Assembly: GCA_003157445.1 (NCBI GenBank)
Contig: PMJN01000163.1
Coordinates: 1 to 6,438, forward strand
Direction: 5' to 3'
DNA: 6,438 nucleotides
Origin: Micrococcales bacterium
GTDB taxonomy: Bacteria > Actinomycetota > Actinomycetes > Actinomycetales > Dermatophilaceae
Below the pieces are notes generated by a model. That model made no database searches, had not been told where the DNA came from, and saw nothing but the letters and a program-made list of their open reading frames with translations. This document shows, piece by piece, positions 1-6,391 of this stretch. Position numbers and translations under genes: made by a program. Within the stretch, counting starts at the first letter, position 1. The number at the start of each line of letters is the position of its first letter.

Positions 1-478
1 GCCAAAGGGCTTCTTGTAGGTGGCGACAGCCTGATCTTTCTCTTAGTAGAAGCCCACCAGCGTCGCATTCAGGTCCACGATCACCGGCGCCGTCGCACTG
101 GAGTCGTGGTCCGGGGCGTGTGTCTCGGCCAGCTCCAAAGCCCGCGGCCGGGCTGTGTCGACGGCAGCCAACACTGCTGAGACGTCACCAGGCGCCCGGT
201 GATCGTGCGCGAGACCATCGCGTCGAGGCCACAGGCCGGTTCGCCGCGCGGCAACGCTGTATCGGCCAGGCAGTCCCACTCAACACCAACGTGACCACGA
301 GATTCAGGACGACCTTGGCTGGGTCATGGACCGCCCCGGCTTGCGCTAGCCAGACAACGCCGCCGACATCGCGTGCTGCGGCGATCGTCTCGGTCAAGAG
401 CACCCGCTGGCTTGCCCGCCGCACCCAGCGCGGCAGTCAACCTGGATACGCGGATAGAACACCGGTACTGTTATTCAT
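1..478 (-). pseudogene. IS1380-type transposase, decayed N-terminal part
   Basis: The minus strand carries pieces of an IS1380-family (DDE) transposase in different frames, in the correct order. They are FYPRIQVDCRAG near the start, VLLTETIAAA followed by AVHDPAKVVLNLVVTL, then DCLADTALPRGEPACGLDA and VSRTITGRL, then VLAAVDTARPRALELAETHA and APVIVDLNATLV. The last piece runs through an in-frame TAA (45..43) into EKDQAVATYKKPFG at the window edge. At least two frameshifts and the stop inactivate it. Family members usually have an Asp where this copy has Asn in VDLNATLV, so a catalytic residue may also be lost; that is recalled family knowledge, not an alignment. The start is placed at ATG 478..476 because AAGGAG lies ten bases upstream (494..489). 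The C-terminal half is outside the window. The family call rests on several ordered motifs, and I am confident the gene is non-functional. Confidence 0.85.
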
Positions 479-580
479 CTGGAAGGTGCTCCTTGAATTT
501 CCCGACCATGGGCCTCAACAATCCATATCTTCGCAGGCCAGGGGCACTCTTCAGTTGTCCGACACCGGTTCAAAACGGCG

Positions 581-602
581 CCTTGTGAAATCTCGAGGTC
601 AG
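581..602 (-). repeat. Candidate outer terminal repeat of the IS1380-type element
   Basis: Read inward on the minus strand the sequence starts CTGACCTCGAGATTTCACAA. It lies about 100 bases upstream of the transposase start, where the element should end, and its A/T-containing core differs from the flanking GC-rich DNA. It resembles what I remember of IS1380-type ends. The partner end is outside the window and no target duplication can be checked, so this is tentative. Confidence 0.25.
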
Positions 603-622
603 TTTGCGGTTCTTGTGGCGAC

Positions 623-631
623 GGGGGGAGG
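623..631 (+). promoter_or_regulatory. Ribosome binding site fixing the GT-C start
   Basis: GGGGGGAGG ends eight bases before GTG 640. This favours GTG 640 over the in-frame TTG at 604, which has no purine-rich site at a proper distance before it and lies at the candidate IS boundary. Confidence 0.6.
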
Positions 632-639
632 CACTCCAC

Positions 640-2319
640 GTGGGCGGAACTGTCGACCCGGTTGGTGCCTCGTCGCGAATCGAGCCCGCCTCCAAAGTCG
701 ACGCATCTTCAGACTGTAGGGCGAGCGAGGCTGTGGCCGGTGGAACGCCGGCCAGATCCGGCCTCCGTCCGGCTGCTACGGCCCTTGGTGTGGGCACAGC
801 GGGCACGGTAATCGCCAGTTTCCTCTACCTCGTATACGGGTACGTCTTTTCAAACGGTCTGTGCTGCGGCGACGACGCATTCATTGCCGTCGCAGCCAAG
901 AACCTTGCTCTAGGGCGCGGCTACGCCACGTCGCTGTCCGCCACCGCCGGCAACGGTCTCCACCTCTTCGACCCGGCTCTGTCCACAGGCCCCACGCTCG
1001 TCCTGCCCGCCGCTGCAATCATCAAGGTGTTTGGGGCAACCCCCTGGGCTCCGGGACTCGCCACAGCGTTAGTGACCACGGCACTGCTCACGATGATCGC
1101 CTTCGTGCTTGGTCACTGGGTCGGCCCGGTGCGGACCCTCGGCCACATCGCCGTCATGCTCACGCTCATGTACACCGTCACGGCGGGGTCTCGCTTCACG
1201 AACTGGTACTCCCTGCTCGGCGAGGTGCCCGCCGCGATGCTCACGATCCTCGGCGTTGCACTGTTTGTCTGGAGGCCAGGGAAACGGCGCACCGTTGCTT
1301 GGGCATTCCTCGCACTGGGGCTCGCGTTCATGACCAAGGCCCTCGCGCTGCTGAGTGTGGTTCCAGTGACGATCTGGCTCTTGGTCCCCCTGGCACGGAG
1401 TAGGGGCAGGAACGCCCGGCAATGGACCGACCTTGCCGTCGGTGCCGCCGCATTCTCCCTTCCGTTCCTTCTGTTCGAGACGTGGAAGCTATCTTCGCTA
1501 GGAGTCGACCCATACCTCGCGAACTGGCACGACTTCATCGACTTCCTCTTGAATAGCGGCAGTGGGCACACCGGCTCCGTGTGGGATCGCGTCGTGACGA
1601 ACTCCGCAGTTCTGCAGAGCGAGTATGGATTCGGACCGATCGCGCTGCTGCTGGTTATCATCGCGCTCGCCGCGATTGTGCATACCTACGCGGACCATAA
1701 GATACGAAAGTTCTGTTGGCTTCTGCTCACTTGTGGGGCAACCTACATCGCCTGGTTCATTTTCTCGTCTGCAGGAAACCCCCGATATGCAATGATCGGC
1801 GTGCTATTGCTGGCCGCATCTGCCGCGTGCGTTGTAGTCGCAAGGCCCCCCGGATTGGCAATCGGCGCGGCTGTCGCAGTGGTGGCAATCGCAGTAGTCC
1901 CAGCACACTCCCGGGTTTTGGTCCCGGTCGACGCCGTCCGGAACGGGGACATGTTCCGGCCCACTCAACGGGTGGTGAACCTCAAGACGACTGCTGATTT
2001 CCTGACAAAGTTCCAGCACAAGGGTCCCTTCGTCGGCGACTGGTGGGCCACCGTCGCGGACCTTGAGTACACGCTGCCGACGGTCTCGAACTTCGTCAGT
2101 GTTGAAGAGGTCCGTCCCGCTGAGATACATAACGGGCGACTGCTCGCCAGAAACACGATCTGGACGCAGCTTGCGACTTCCCCACTGTTCACAACATGGG
2201 AGGCGACCTGCAAGAAGGTCCTCCTGTCTGCGCCACCTTATCTGGTCACGCAGTGCCCCCAGAGCGGCACGTCAGACCAGCAGCCACCAGAGGGGACGTC
2301 CCCTCTGGTGGCCAAGTAA
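640..2319 (+). CDS. GT-C fold multi-pass membrane glycosyltransferase
   Basis: This is a 559-residue integral membrane protein of the GT-C type (ArnT/PMT-like), expected to move a sugar from a polyprenyl-phosphate carrier to an acceptor on the outer face of the membrane, probably for envelope glycans. The substrate cannot be told from sequence. An N-terminal tail of about 45 residues precedes the first membrane segment (about 48-70). The following loop has the acidic pair D78-D79 in CCGDDAFIAVAAKNLALGRG, the usual catalytic position. FDPALSTGPTLVLP (110-123), GEVPAAMLTILG (194-205), GLAFMTKALALL (227-238) and NPRYAMIGVLLLA (380-392) fit the family layout, with about ten hydrophobic segments in all. 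A soluble C-terminal part follows from about residue 425. The start is GTG 640, chosen for its ribosome binding site. The last residues, roughly from QPPEG to the end, and the TAA are encoded by IS21-like end sequence, so the native C-terminus is probably slightly altered. The gene stands alone, between IS remnants. Confidence 0.85.
   Translation: MGGTVDPVGASSRIEPASKVDASSDCRASEAVAGGTPARSGLRPAATALGVGTAGTVIASFLYLVYGYVFSNGLCCGDDAFIAVAAKNLALGRGYATSLSATAGNGLHLFDPALSTGPTLVLPAAAIIKVFGATPWAPGLATALVTTALLTMIAFVLGHWVGPVRTLGHIAVMLTLMYTVTAGSRFTNWYSLLGEVPAAMLTILGVALFVWRPGKRRTVAWAFLALGLAFMTKALALLSVVPVTIWLLVPLARSRGRNARQWTDLAVGAAAFSLPFLLFETWKLSSLGVDPYLANWHDFIDFLLNSGSGHTGSVWDRVVTNSAVLQSEYGFGPIALLLVIIALAAIVHTYADHKIRKFCWLLLTCGATYIAWFIFSSAGNPRYAMIGVLLLAASAACVVVARPPGLAIGAAVAVVAIAVVPAHSRVLVPVDAVRNGDMFRPTQRVVNLKTTADFLTKFQHKGPFVGDWWATVADLEYTLPTVSNFVSVEEVRPAEIHNGRLLARNTIWTQLATSPLFTTWEATCKKVLLSAPPYLVTQCPQSGTSDQQPPEGTSPLVAK
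2283..2312. repeat. 30-base perfect palindrome over the GT-C gene end
   Basis: Two 15-base arms, GCCACCAGAGGGGAC and GTCCCCTCTGGTGGC, meet without a spacer at GACGTC. The right arm is part of the IS21-like end described next and the left arm is its inverted copy. It lies within the last codons of the glycosyltransferase gene, so the RNA could fold into a strong hairpin there, but no T-run follows. It looks more like two IS ends abutted in inverted orientation than a designed terminator. Confidence 0.85.
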
Positions 2320-2330
2320 CGTCCCTCCCC
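2298..2330 (+). mobile_element. IS21-like terminal repeat remnant (copy A)
   Basis: From GTCCCC through CTGGTGGCCAAGTAA to GTCCC this matches 3675-3702 at 26 of 28 positions, by eye. Copy B at 3656-3708 has the tandem GTGGCCA-AAGTCCCC pattern that I associate with IS21-family ends. Here the outermost TGTCC part is not clear. The TAA inside the repeat acts as the stop codon of the glycosyltransferase. No istA or istB gene follows, so this is a remnant. The family assignment is from memory; the repeat itself is directly visible. Confidence 0.6.
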
Positions 2331-2935
2331 TGGTGCCGCCCCGGGTATTTGACGCTGGGTGGTCTACCCAGCCGCTGATCGAACGGATCGGCACCCTTCT
2401 TCATTGCCGGACTCATCGGGACGGGGCTTGTCAGGCGTCTAACAAAAGACCCTCGTGCGTTCGAGTACTGGTCGGAGCTTCTTAGCGGGATGAGGGCAGT
2501 TCATGCATCCTCGTGCAGGCCGAAACGGGTGTGCGTACGTCGTAACGGCTCCAGCACCCTCCAGACACGATCACCAAGGAGCATGAGGTTGTGGGAAGGA
2601 GCAGCATGGCGACCAAAATCGCACGAAAACTCGGTCCATGCCAATCCGAGGCCGAGCCCCGATGACCCCGGTGGGTCGGTTCGTTTTGGTCGAGTTGTCA
2701 TTGGGCTTCCACAACGCAGCGCGCGCCAAATGTCAGGTCAGATCAACGCCCTTCGGGGTGCGGAAGGGTGCTAGCCCAATTCGCTGTCGTGTTGATGTCG
2801 TTGATCCCTCGCCTACCGAGGACCGGCTTCAAGCATTCCCACACCGATGTCAGCCGATGACCTTGACGCTGACTCCTGACCAAGTGCCGCGAGTGTGCAC
2901 TGCCGCTGCCAGCGTGAGACGGCTACGGTCGTGCT
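2331..2935. other. Gene-poor stretch with possible decayed coding remnant
   Basis: No gene can be supported in these 605 bases. One plus frame is open from 2379 to 2774 and its first part looks protein-like: a hydrophobic APFFIAGLIGTGLV followed by RRLTKDPRAFEYWSELLSG (about 2391-2489). The only ATG comes after this part and the rest has poor composition, so it may be the tail of a membrane protein whose beginning was lost. A 19-codon ORF with AAGGAG four bases upstream (2606-2665, MATKIARKLGPCQ...) could be a broken gene start. Neither is recognised. Confidence 0.4.
2924..2929 (+). promoter_or_regulatory. Possible -10 element of a leaderless promoter
   Basis: TACGGT fits the actinobacterial TANNNT pattern and ends six bases before ATG 2936, the usual spacing for transcription starting at the start codon. 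There is no Shine-Dalgarno sequence here, which agrees with a leaderless gene. No clear -35 box is seen. Confidence 0.4.
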
Positions 2936-3127
2936 ATGGAGAAGTCGGTGCAATGGATGACGTTGCAGGAGCTTCGTGATGAGCTCGACCGGACGCGCCC
3001 AGCTTGGGACGAACTCGCAGATCTGGATGACGTGCTCGAGGACCGTGAAATCCCAGCACTGAGCGAGGACGCGCGCCGTCACGAGCTGGTACTGAACGAG
3101 TTGTTGCGGCGGCCGAACAACGGCTGA
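2936..3127 (+). CDS. Small acidic helical protein of unknown function
   Basis: The ORF encodes 63 residues, rich in Asp, Glu and Arg and with long runs that should be helical (LQELRDELDRTRPAWDELAD, then DARRHELVLNELLRR). There is no signal peptide, no membrane segment and no cysteine. I do not recognise a family; the size and charge would fit a small regulator, an antitoxin or a protein-binding partner, but nothing shows which. ATG 2936 is chosen for the TACGGT hexamer six bases upstream; ATG 2957 (MTLQELRDEL) is the alternative. Protein-like composition and the promoter support a real gene, yet its position between IS remnants leaves room for a decayed fragment. A hairpin lies 33 bases downstream. 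Confidence 0.5.
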   Translation: MEKSVQWMTLQELRDELDRTRPAWDELADLDDVLEDREIPALSEDARRHELVLNELLRRPNNG

Positions 3128-3159
3128 CCTCCGCCGTGCTGCGGTCGGCGCCACTGCAA

Positions 3160-3178
3160 TCGTTCGCAAACCGAACGA
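3160..3178 (+). terminator. Possible hairpin after the small ORF
   Basis: TCGTTCG and CGAACGA form a perfect 7-base-pair stem with a five-base loop (CAAAC). No T-run follows. It lies just after the 63-residue ORF and might end its transcript. Confidence 0.3.
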
Positions 3179-3343
3179 ACAGCGGGTGCCGACGACAGCG
3201 TTGACGAGGGGGGAGGCTGCAATCACCGGGTGTCGGTTCGGACTGAGGGGTGCGGCGCTACGCGAGCCGCCGGGCGTGACAGATGAGCCAGAAGGTGCTG
3301 AACAGTGGCCCGGGCTCGATCCGATCGCATTCTATTGCGGGCC

Positions 3344-3655
3344 TTACGTGCTCAGACCCCAGCGCGTCGCGCAGGTGACCGTGACGACGATGGTCAAGCA
3401 CCGTTCGCCGGCTGATTCACAAGGTCGAACCACCTCTCCCTCCTCGGCACATCGTTCAATGACTTCCCATGCCTTGCCGTCCCATCGCTCGCAGCCGCCG
3501 AAGACAAAGGGAACGACCTGCGCGCGCAGTAGATCGTCTACTTGATCGAACAAATTGATGTGAATGTGTGGAGCCGTTGCATTGCCCGTATTGCCAACAC
3601 CGCCGACCACTTGCCCGACCGCAACCCTTTGACCAGCCGCGACTCCTACAGATAC
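3344..3655 (-). pseudogene. C-terminal stump of an M23 (LytM-type) peptidase
   Basis: The minus frame reads SVGVAAGQRVAVGQVVGGVG, then NTGNATAPHIHINLFD, then LLRAQVVPFVFGGCERWDG to a stop at 3344. This is the end of an M23 zinc endopeptidase domain: the V-x-x-G-Q-x-V-x-x-G-Q strand pair, the G-N-T-G-N turn, and the H-x-H (HIH) that supplies a zinc-binding and a catalytic histidine. Family members cut peptidoglycan cross-links or other Gly-rich peptides outside the membrane. The first zinc-binding H-x-x-x-D part and any export signal are missing, because the frame runs directly into the IS21-like end at 3656. About 104 codons remain. GTG 3610..3608 could give a shorter ORF, but it would lack a complete active site. 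The residues after PFVF are unusual and may be lineage-specific or drifted. Confidence 0.65.
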
Positions 3656-3708
3656 TGTCCGTGGCCAGGAGAAAGTCCCCGCTGGTGGCCAAGTAAAGTC
3701 CCCACCCC
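3656..3708 (+). mobile_element. IS21-like terminal end remnant (copy B)
   Basis: The element begins TGTCC and carries two imperfect tandem repeats, GTGGCCAGGAGAAAGTCCCC (3661-3680) and GTGGCCAAGTAAAGTCCCC (3685-3703). Multiple repeats close to a TG-starting end are typical of the IS21 family, where they bind the transposase. The interior should lie to the right, but only about 60 bases separate this end from the M24 gene, so the rest is deleted. It interrupts the M23 peptidase gene. Confidence 0.65.
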
Positions 3709-3769
3709 TTGCTCGTCGTCTCGGGCCGGAGTCTGAGCCCCGGACGGTGACGGTGGCGGTATCAGCTTG

Positions 3770-4486
3770 TCACTTGCTGGGGTGGTGGCCGAGGTCAAGC
3801 AGTTCCTCGTGGAATCCGCCGATCTTGCGTTCCCTGTCGACGAGGTGCACCTCGAGAATCCAGTGGCAGGGCCGACCTGTCCGGTCAGCTCGACGCATTG
3901 GCTTGTCTGAGCCGGGGGCGATGTATAGCTCCCATTCGTCGCCGGCGATCCTCTCGTGGGGGAACTGTCCGACGAGATGACCGCAGTGGTTGCCACCGAA
4001 TTCCCAGCCGGCCTGTTGGGTCAATTCGGTAACGTGGGAGAACAGCCCCTCGCCTGTGATGTCGGGGTGGCTGTCGAAGTAGGCCCTCCCTGCGTCCCAA
4101 ATGACCGGGAGCGCGTCGCGGAGCTTGAGCTTGGCCGGGTCGTCACCGAGGACGAAGGTGCGGCCAAAGTCAGCTTCCCATTGCTCAAAGATCGGGCCAA
4201 AGTCGCAGAACACGATGTCGTCTACGGCCAGAACCCGGTCTGGCGGGTTCTCCCGATACGGGTGCAGGGTGTTCTCACCTGCCCGCACAATCCGCTTGTG
4301 CCAGAACCGGCTTGTCCCAAACATCTCGTAGGCCCGGTCCCGGATGCTGTCACTGGCCTGAACCTCAGTGACGCCGGGCGATATCAGTCCCCGAGTCTCT
4401 ATGACTGCGAACAGTTCTTGCGCCTTGGACTGCGCGTCAAGCAGTCCAGCCGCCCTGACATCTTCATTCTCGATCAAATCAACCAT
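3770..4486 (-). CDS. M24-family metallopeptidase (Xaa-Pro peptidase type)
   Basis: The product is a 238-residue cytoplasmic protein with the pita-bread fold of the M24 family (aminopeptidase P, prolidase, methionine aminopeptidase, creatinase). It lacks the extra N-terminal domain of full-length aminopeptidase P and consists of the catalytic domain only. The five metal ligands can be placed: D95 in CDFG, D106 in EADFGRTF eleven residues later, H170 in HCGHLVG, E212 in ILEVHLVD, and E227 or E228 in GGFHEELL. H63 in FWHKRIVRAGENTLHPY fits the substrate-binding histidine. The spacing between the last two Glu ligands is short (about 15 residues), and PHERI follows the GHxxG motif as in relatives. 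It probably removes residues next to proline or cleaves a related small substrate with two metal ions; the exact substrate is unknown. Start ATG 4486 has TAGCGT six bases upstream. It is transcribed away from the MOSC gene. Confidence 0.9.
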   Translation of the reverse strand: MVDLIENEDVRAAGLLDAQSKAQELFAVIETRGLISPGVTEVQASDSIRDRAYEMFGTSRFWHKRIVRAGENTLHPYRENPPDRVLAVDDIVFCDFGPIFEQWEADFGRTFVLGDDPAKLKLRDALPVIWDAGRAYFDSHPDITGEGLFSHVTELTQQAGWEFGGNHCGHLVGQFPHERIAGDEWELYIAPGSDKPMRRADRTGRPCHWILEVHLVDRERKIGGFHEELLDLGHHPSK

Positions 4487-4492
4487 GACGGC

Positions 4493-4498
4493 ACGCTA
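4493..4498 (-). promoter_or_regulatory. Likely -10 element of the M24 gene, leaderless
   Basis: On the minus strand TAGCGT matches TANNNT and is separated from ATG 4486 by exactly six bases (GCCGTC). No ribosome binding site is present, so a transcript starting at the A of ATG is likely. Confidence 0.5.
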
Positions 4499-4620
4499 GC
4501 AAGCGTCCCATGCACCCATCCCCGGTAAACGATCCGGCGACCCGACCATTGGAGGTGACCTCTTGTCCGCTCGCGGGCAGGCGCGTTCGATACGACGATT
4601 CCGCCCAGGGACGTGGGTGG

Positions 4621-4626
4621 CAGGAT
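4621..4626 (+). promoter_or_regulatory. Possible -10 element of the MOSC gene, leaderless
   Basis: CAGGAT lies six bases before ATG 4633. It departs from TANNNT only at the first base. The region lacks a usable Shine-Dalgarno sequence for that ATG, and the spacing mirrors that of the divergent M24 gene. Confidence 0.35.
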
Positions 4627-4632
4627 GTCAGC

Positions 4633-5514
4633 ATGCTCGAACTGACCTTGCTCGCCGGCCCGGGCTCAACGACGGTGCGGTCCTTCGCTACCTGCCTGTG
4701 CTCTGTCATGGAGGTCCCCGCAGCGCATGTTCCTCTCCCGACGGGCACCCTGCAGGAGGCCATGGGCCAATGGCGCCAGTGGTTGGCGGGCCGCGGCTTT
4801 GGGCTCGCGGAGTTGGCGAAGCCGCAGGCGTTCAACTGGCCCGGCTATTGGATCGCCCTCGTCAGGACCGAGAGCACAGGGGGCAGTAGCGCGGTGCTCA
4901 TGTTCGGAACGCCCGCCGGGGTGGTGCTGAGCCCCGGGGCGCCGAACTTGGCCGGGAAGCCCCTGCCGGGGCTTGACGTCGTTGCGGGCTACGCGGTGGC
5001 CGGTCTGGACCCCGCCTCGCCGACAGTCGCGCCGGATACCGCACTCAGCGGCGTAGTCGAGGCTGTGGCGATCGCTGACCGCGCGAAGGCACCGATAGGG
5101 CTCGTCGCGAATGCGCGAGCACTGGCCGGACGCGGACTCGAGGGCGACCGGTACGCCGCCAAGACTGGCACCTTCAGCTCGGGCGCCCCGACCGCCAGAG
5201 GGTACGACCTGACCCTCATCGAGGCCGAGGTGCTCGATGAACTCGTGCTCCCGGACGGGAGCCGCCTGACTTACGCCGACGCCCGCCGCAATATCGTCAC
5301 CCGCGGTGTCGACCTCAACCGTCTTGTCGGGCGCCACTTCCTCATCGGCGACGTCGAGTGTCTCGGTCAGCGTTTCTGCGAGCCCTGCGCTCACCTTGAA
5401 CGTCTCACCCAACCCGGCACACTCAGGGGACTCATCCACCGCGGTGGCCTCCGAGCAGACATCCTCACCGGCGGCACGATCGCCCCCGGCATGACGATCC
5501 AGACCCTGACGTAG
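4633..5514 (+). CDS. MOSC-domain protein with unrecognised N-terminal domain
   Basis: The product has 293 residues. The second half (about 140-290) is a MOSC domain, the fold of the molybdenum cofactor sulfurase C-terminus and of YiiM/mARC-type proteins that bind or use Moco and sulfur. Its landmarks are GVVEAVAIA at the start, GLEGDRYA (168-175), DLTLIEAEVLDEL (192-204), RRNIVTRGVDLNRLVG (218-233), GQRFCEPCAHLE (245-256) with C249 and C252, and HRGGLRADILTGGTIAPGM (269-287). One of these cysteines should be the conserved MOSC cysteine. Residues 1-135 form a separate domain with WRQWLAGRGFGLAEL and FNWPGYWIALVR (about 47-78) and FGTPAGVVLSPG (91-102), which I do not recognise; it has no signal peptide or membrane segment. 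The frame stays open upstream to ATG 4510, but the added 41 residues look non-conserved and no ribosome site supports them, so ATG 4633 is preferred. Function beyond Moco- or sulfur-related chemistry is unknown. Confidence 0.85.
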   Translation: MLELTLLAGPGSTTVRSFATCLCSVMEVPAAHVPLPTGTLQEAMGQWRQWLAGRGFGLAELAKPQAFNWPGYWIALVRTESTGGSSAVLMFGTPAGVVLSPGAPNLAGKPLPGLDVVAGYAVAGLDPASPTVAPDTALSGVVEAVAIADRAKAPIGLVANARALAGRGLEGDRYAAKTGTFSSGAPTARGYDLTLIEAEVLDELVLPDGSRLTYADARRNIVTRGVDLNRLVGRHFLIGDVECLGQRFCEPCAHLERLTQPGTLRGLIHRGGLRADILTGGTIAPGMTIQTLT

Positions 5515-5537
5515 CGCCCCGAATCCGCAGCCACCAC

Positions 5538-5568
5538 ATGACGACCGCCAAAGCGCGGTCATCGTCAT
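5538..5568 (+). terminator. Hairpin after the MOSC gene, probable terminator
   Basis: GACCGC-CAAAGC-GCGGTC forms a six-pair stem, extended by ATGAC and GTCAT across a three-base bulge. It starts 24 bases after the MOSC stop codon. There is no T-run, which is common for actinobacterial terminators. Confidence 0.5.
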
Positions 5569-6391
5569 AGACGAGTGAGCCCCGACAGCCAGTGAGGGCC
5601 AACCACACCCGCACGACGACGATGGCGACCCGGCGCCTGGGATCCGCGTCCTAAGACCATCGACCACGGCGACGGTTCCGTGACCAGACACCTGGCCACG
5701 TCACCTTGCAAGCGGCAACCGGCGGGGCGCCGGTTGTGACCGCGCGAAGGGCTGCAGAGATCCGGTAGATGTTGAGGACGGTTGACCCTCCGCCCTGTGC
5801 TTAGACGTGCTGCGCCTGTCTTCGTACGAGCGCTGTGTGCGTCAGCTCACGACTGCATGGGAAGCAGTGTCGCTGTGGTCACTGACTTGGGGCGTTGATC
5901 TGACGCCAGAGTCTGCGAACGTTCGTTGGATTCGCCGCGGAGCGTTCCCTGGCAGGAAGTGCAGGCGGTGCTCCGTTACGAACAGACTGGCTCATCGATG
6001 GTGCAGCTCATTCTGGAAAACCCTACGTGTCAGGCTCGCGTGAGGCTACCGACACGATTGTCCCGCAGCACCCTCACAACCCCTGCAGCTACGCGACGGT
6101 TCGGAGCCCTCGACGACCTACTACAAGGTGGCTGTCCGAAGAGTCACAAGCCGATCCGCTTGTGAAGCAAGACGCGTGCTGCATGCCAGATCCGTTCGGC
6201 GTGGATGGCGCAATGGTCGCAAGCGCGGGCAGGGAGTTGTCGACTCCAGCTTTGAGCTCTACTGGCCTCGCCCTGAATGACCCTAAGCCAACACAGCATG
6301 CCCAGAGCAAAGTCTCCCGCATGAGGATGCGGAGGTGTATCCCACCCATGTCGCTGACCGTCCGGACGCGTGGCAGGACACAATCAGCAGC
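5569..6391. other. Long stretch without a supportable gene
   Basis: About 820 bases hold only short overlapping ORFs on both strands with mixed composition, many rare-looking residues (runs of Cys, Arg, Ser) and no recognisable family. The short plus frame at 5926-6165 has one protein-like piece (VPWQEVQAVLRYEQTG) that faintly resembles the end of an oxidoreductase, but this is too weak to call. No tRNA or rRNA is seen. The inverted repeat at 5716-5736 is the only clear structure. The stretch is probably decayed sequence plus the upstream region of the gene at the right edge. Confidence 0.45.
5716..5736. repeat. Perfect inverted repeat with three-base loop
   Basis: CAACCGGCG and CGCCGGTTG flank GGG, giving a nine-pair GC-rich stem. 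It stands about 200 bases after the MOSC stop codon and is not next to any called gene. It could be a terminator of a lost gene, a protein-binding site, or a repeat element; no T-run is present on either side. Confidence 0.5.

Noticed and set aside
604..639. TTG 604 as the start of the GT-C gene
   Set aside because: There is no ribosome site before it and it lies at the candidate IS boundary, while GTG 640 has a strong site eight bases upstream.
3186..3545. 119-residue plus-strand ORF
   Set aside because: It overlaps the M23 stump on the other strand and its residues (many Ser, Arg, Pro, Thr) look like a shadow frame.
4551..4558. GGAGGTGA resembling a strong ribosome site upstream of the MOSC gene
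   Set aside because: No in-frame start codon follows at a usable distance; the TTG at 4563 opens a different frame with no protein-like content.
4510..4632. Extended N-terminus of the MOSC protein from ATG 4510
   Set aside because: The added residues look non-coding, no ribosome site precedes the ATG, and the region is needed for the divergent promoters.
4666..5691. 341-residue open frame on the minus strand opposite the MOSC gene
   Set aside because: It is antisense to a gene with clear MOSC motifs; its composition is the usual by-product of GC-rich codon bias and it shows no family motif.
5807..6349. Short ORFs on both strands in the right-hand gap
   Set aside because: They overlap each other and have atypical composition, no ribosome sites and no recognisable motifs; the faint oxidoreductase-like piece is too short.
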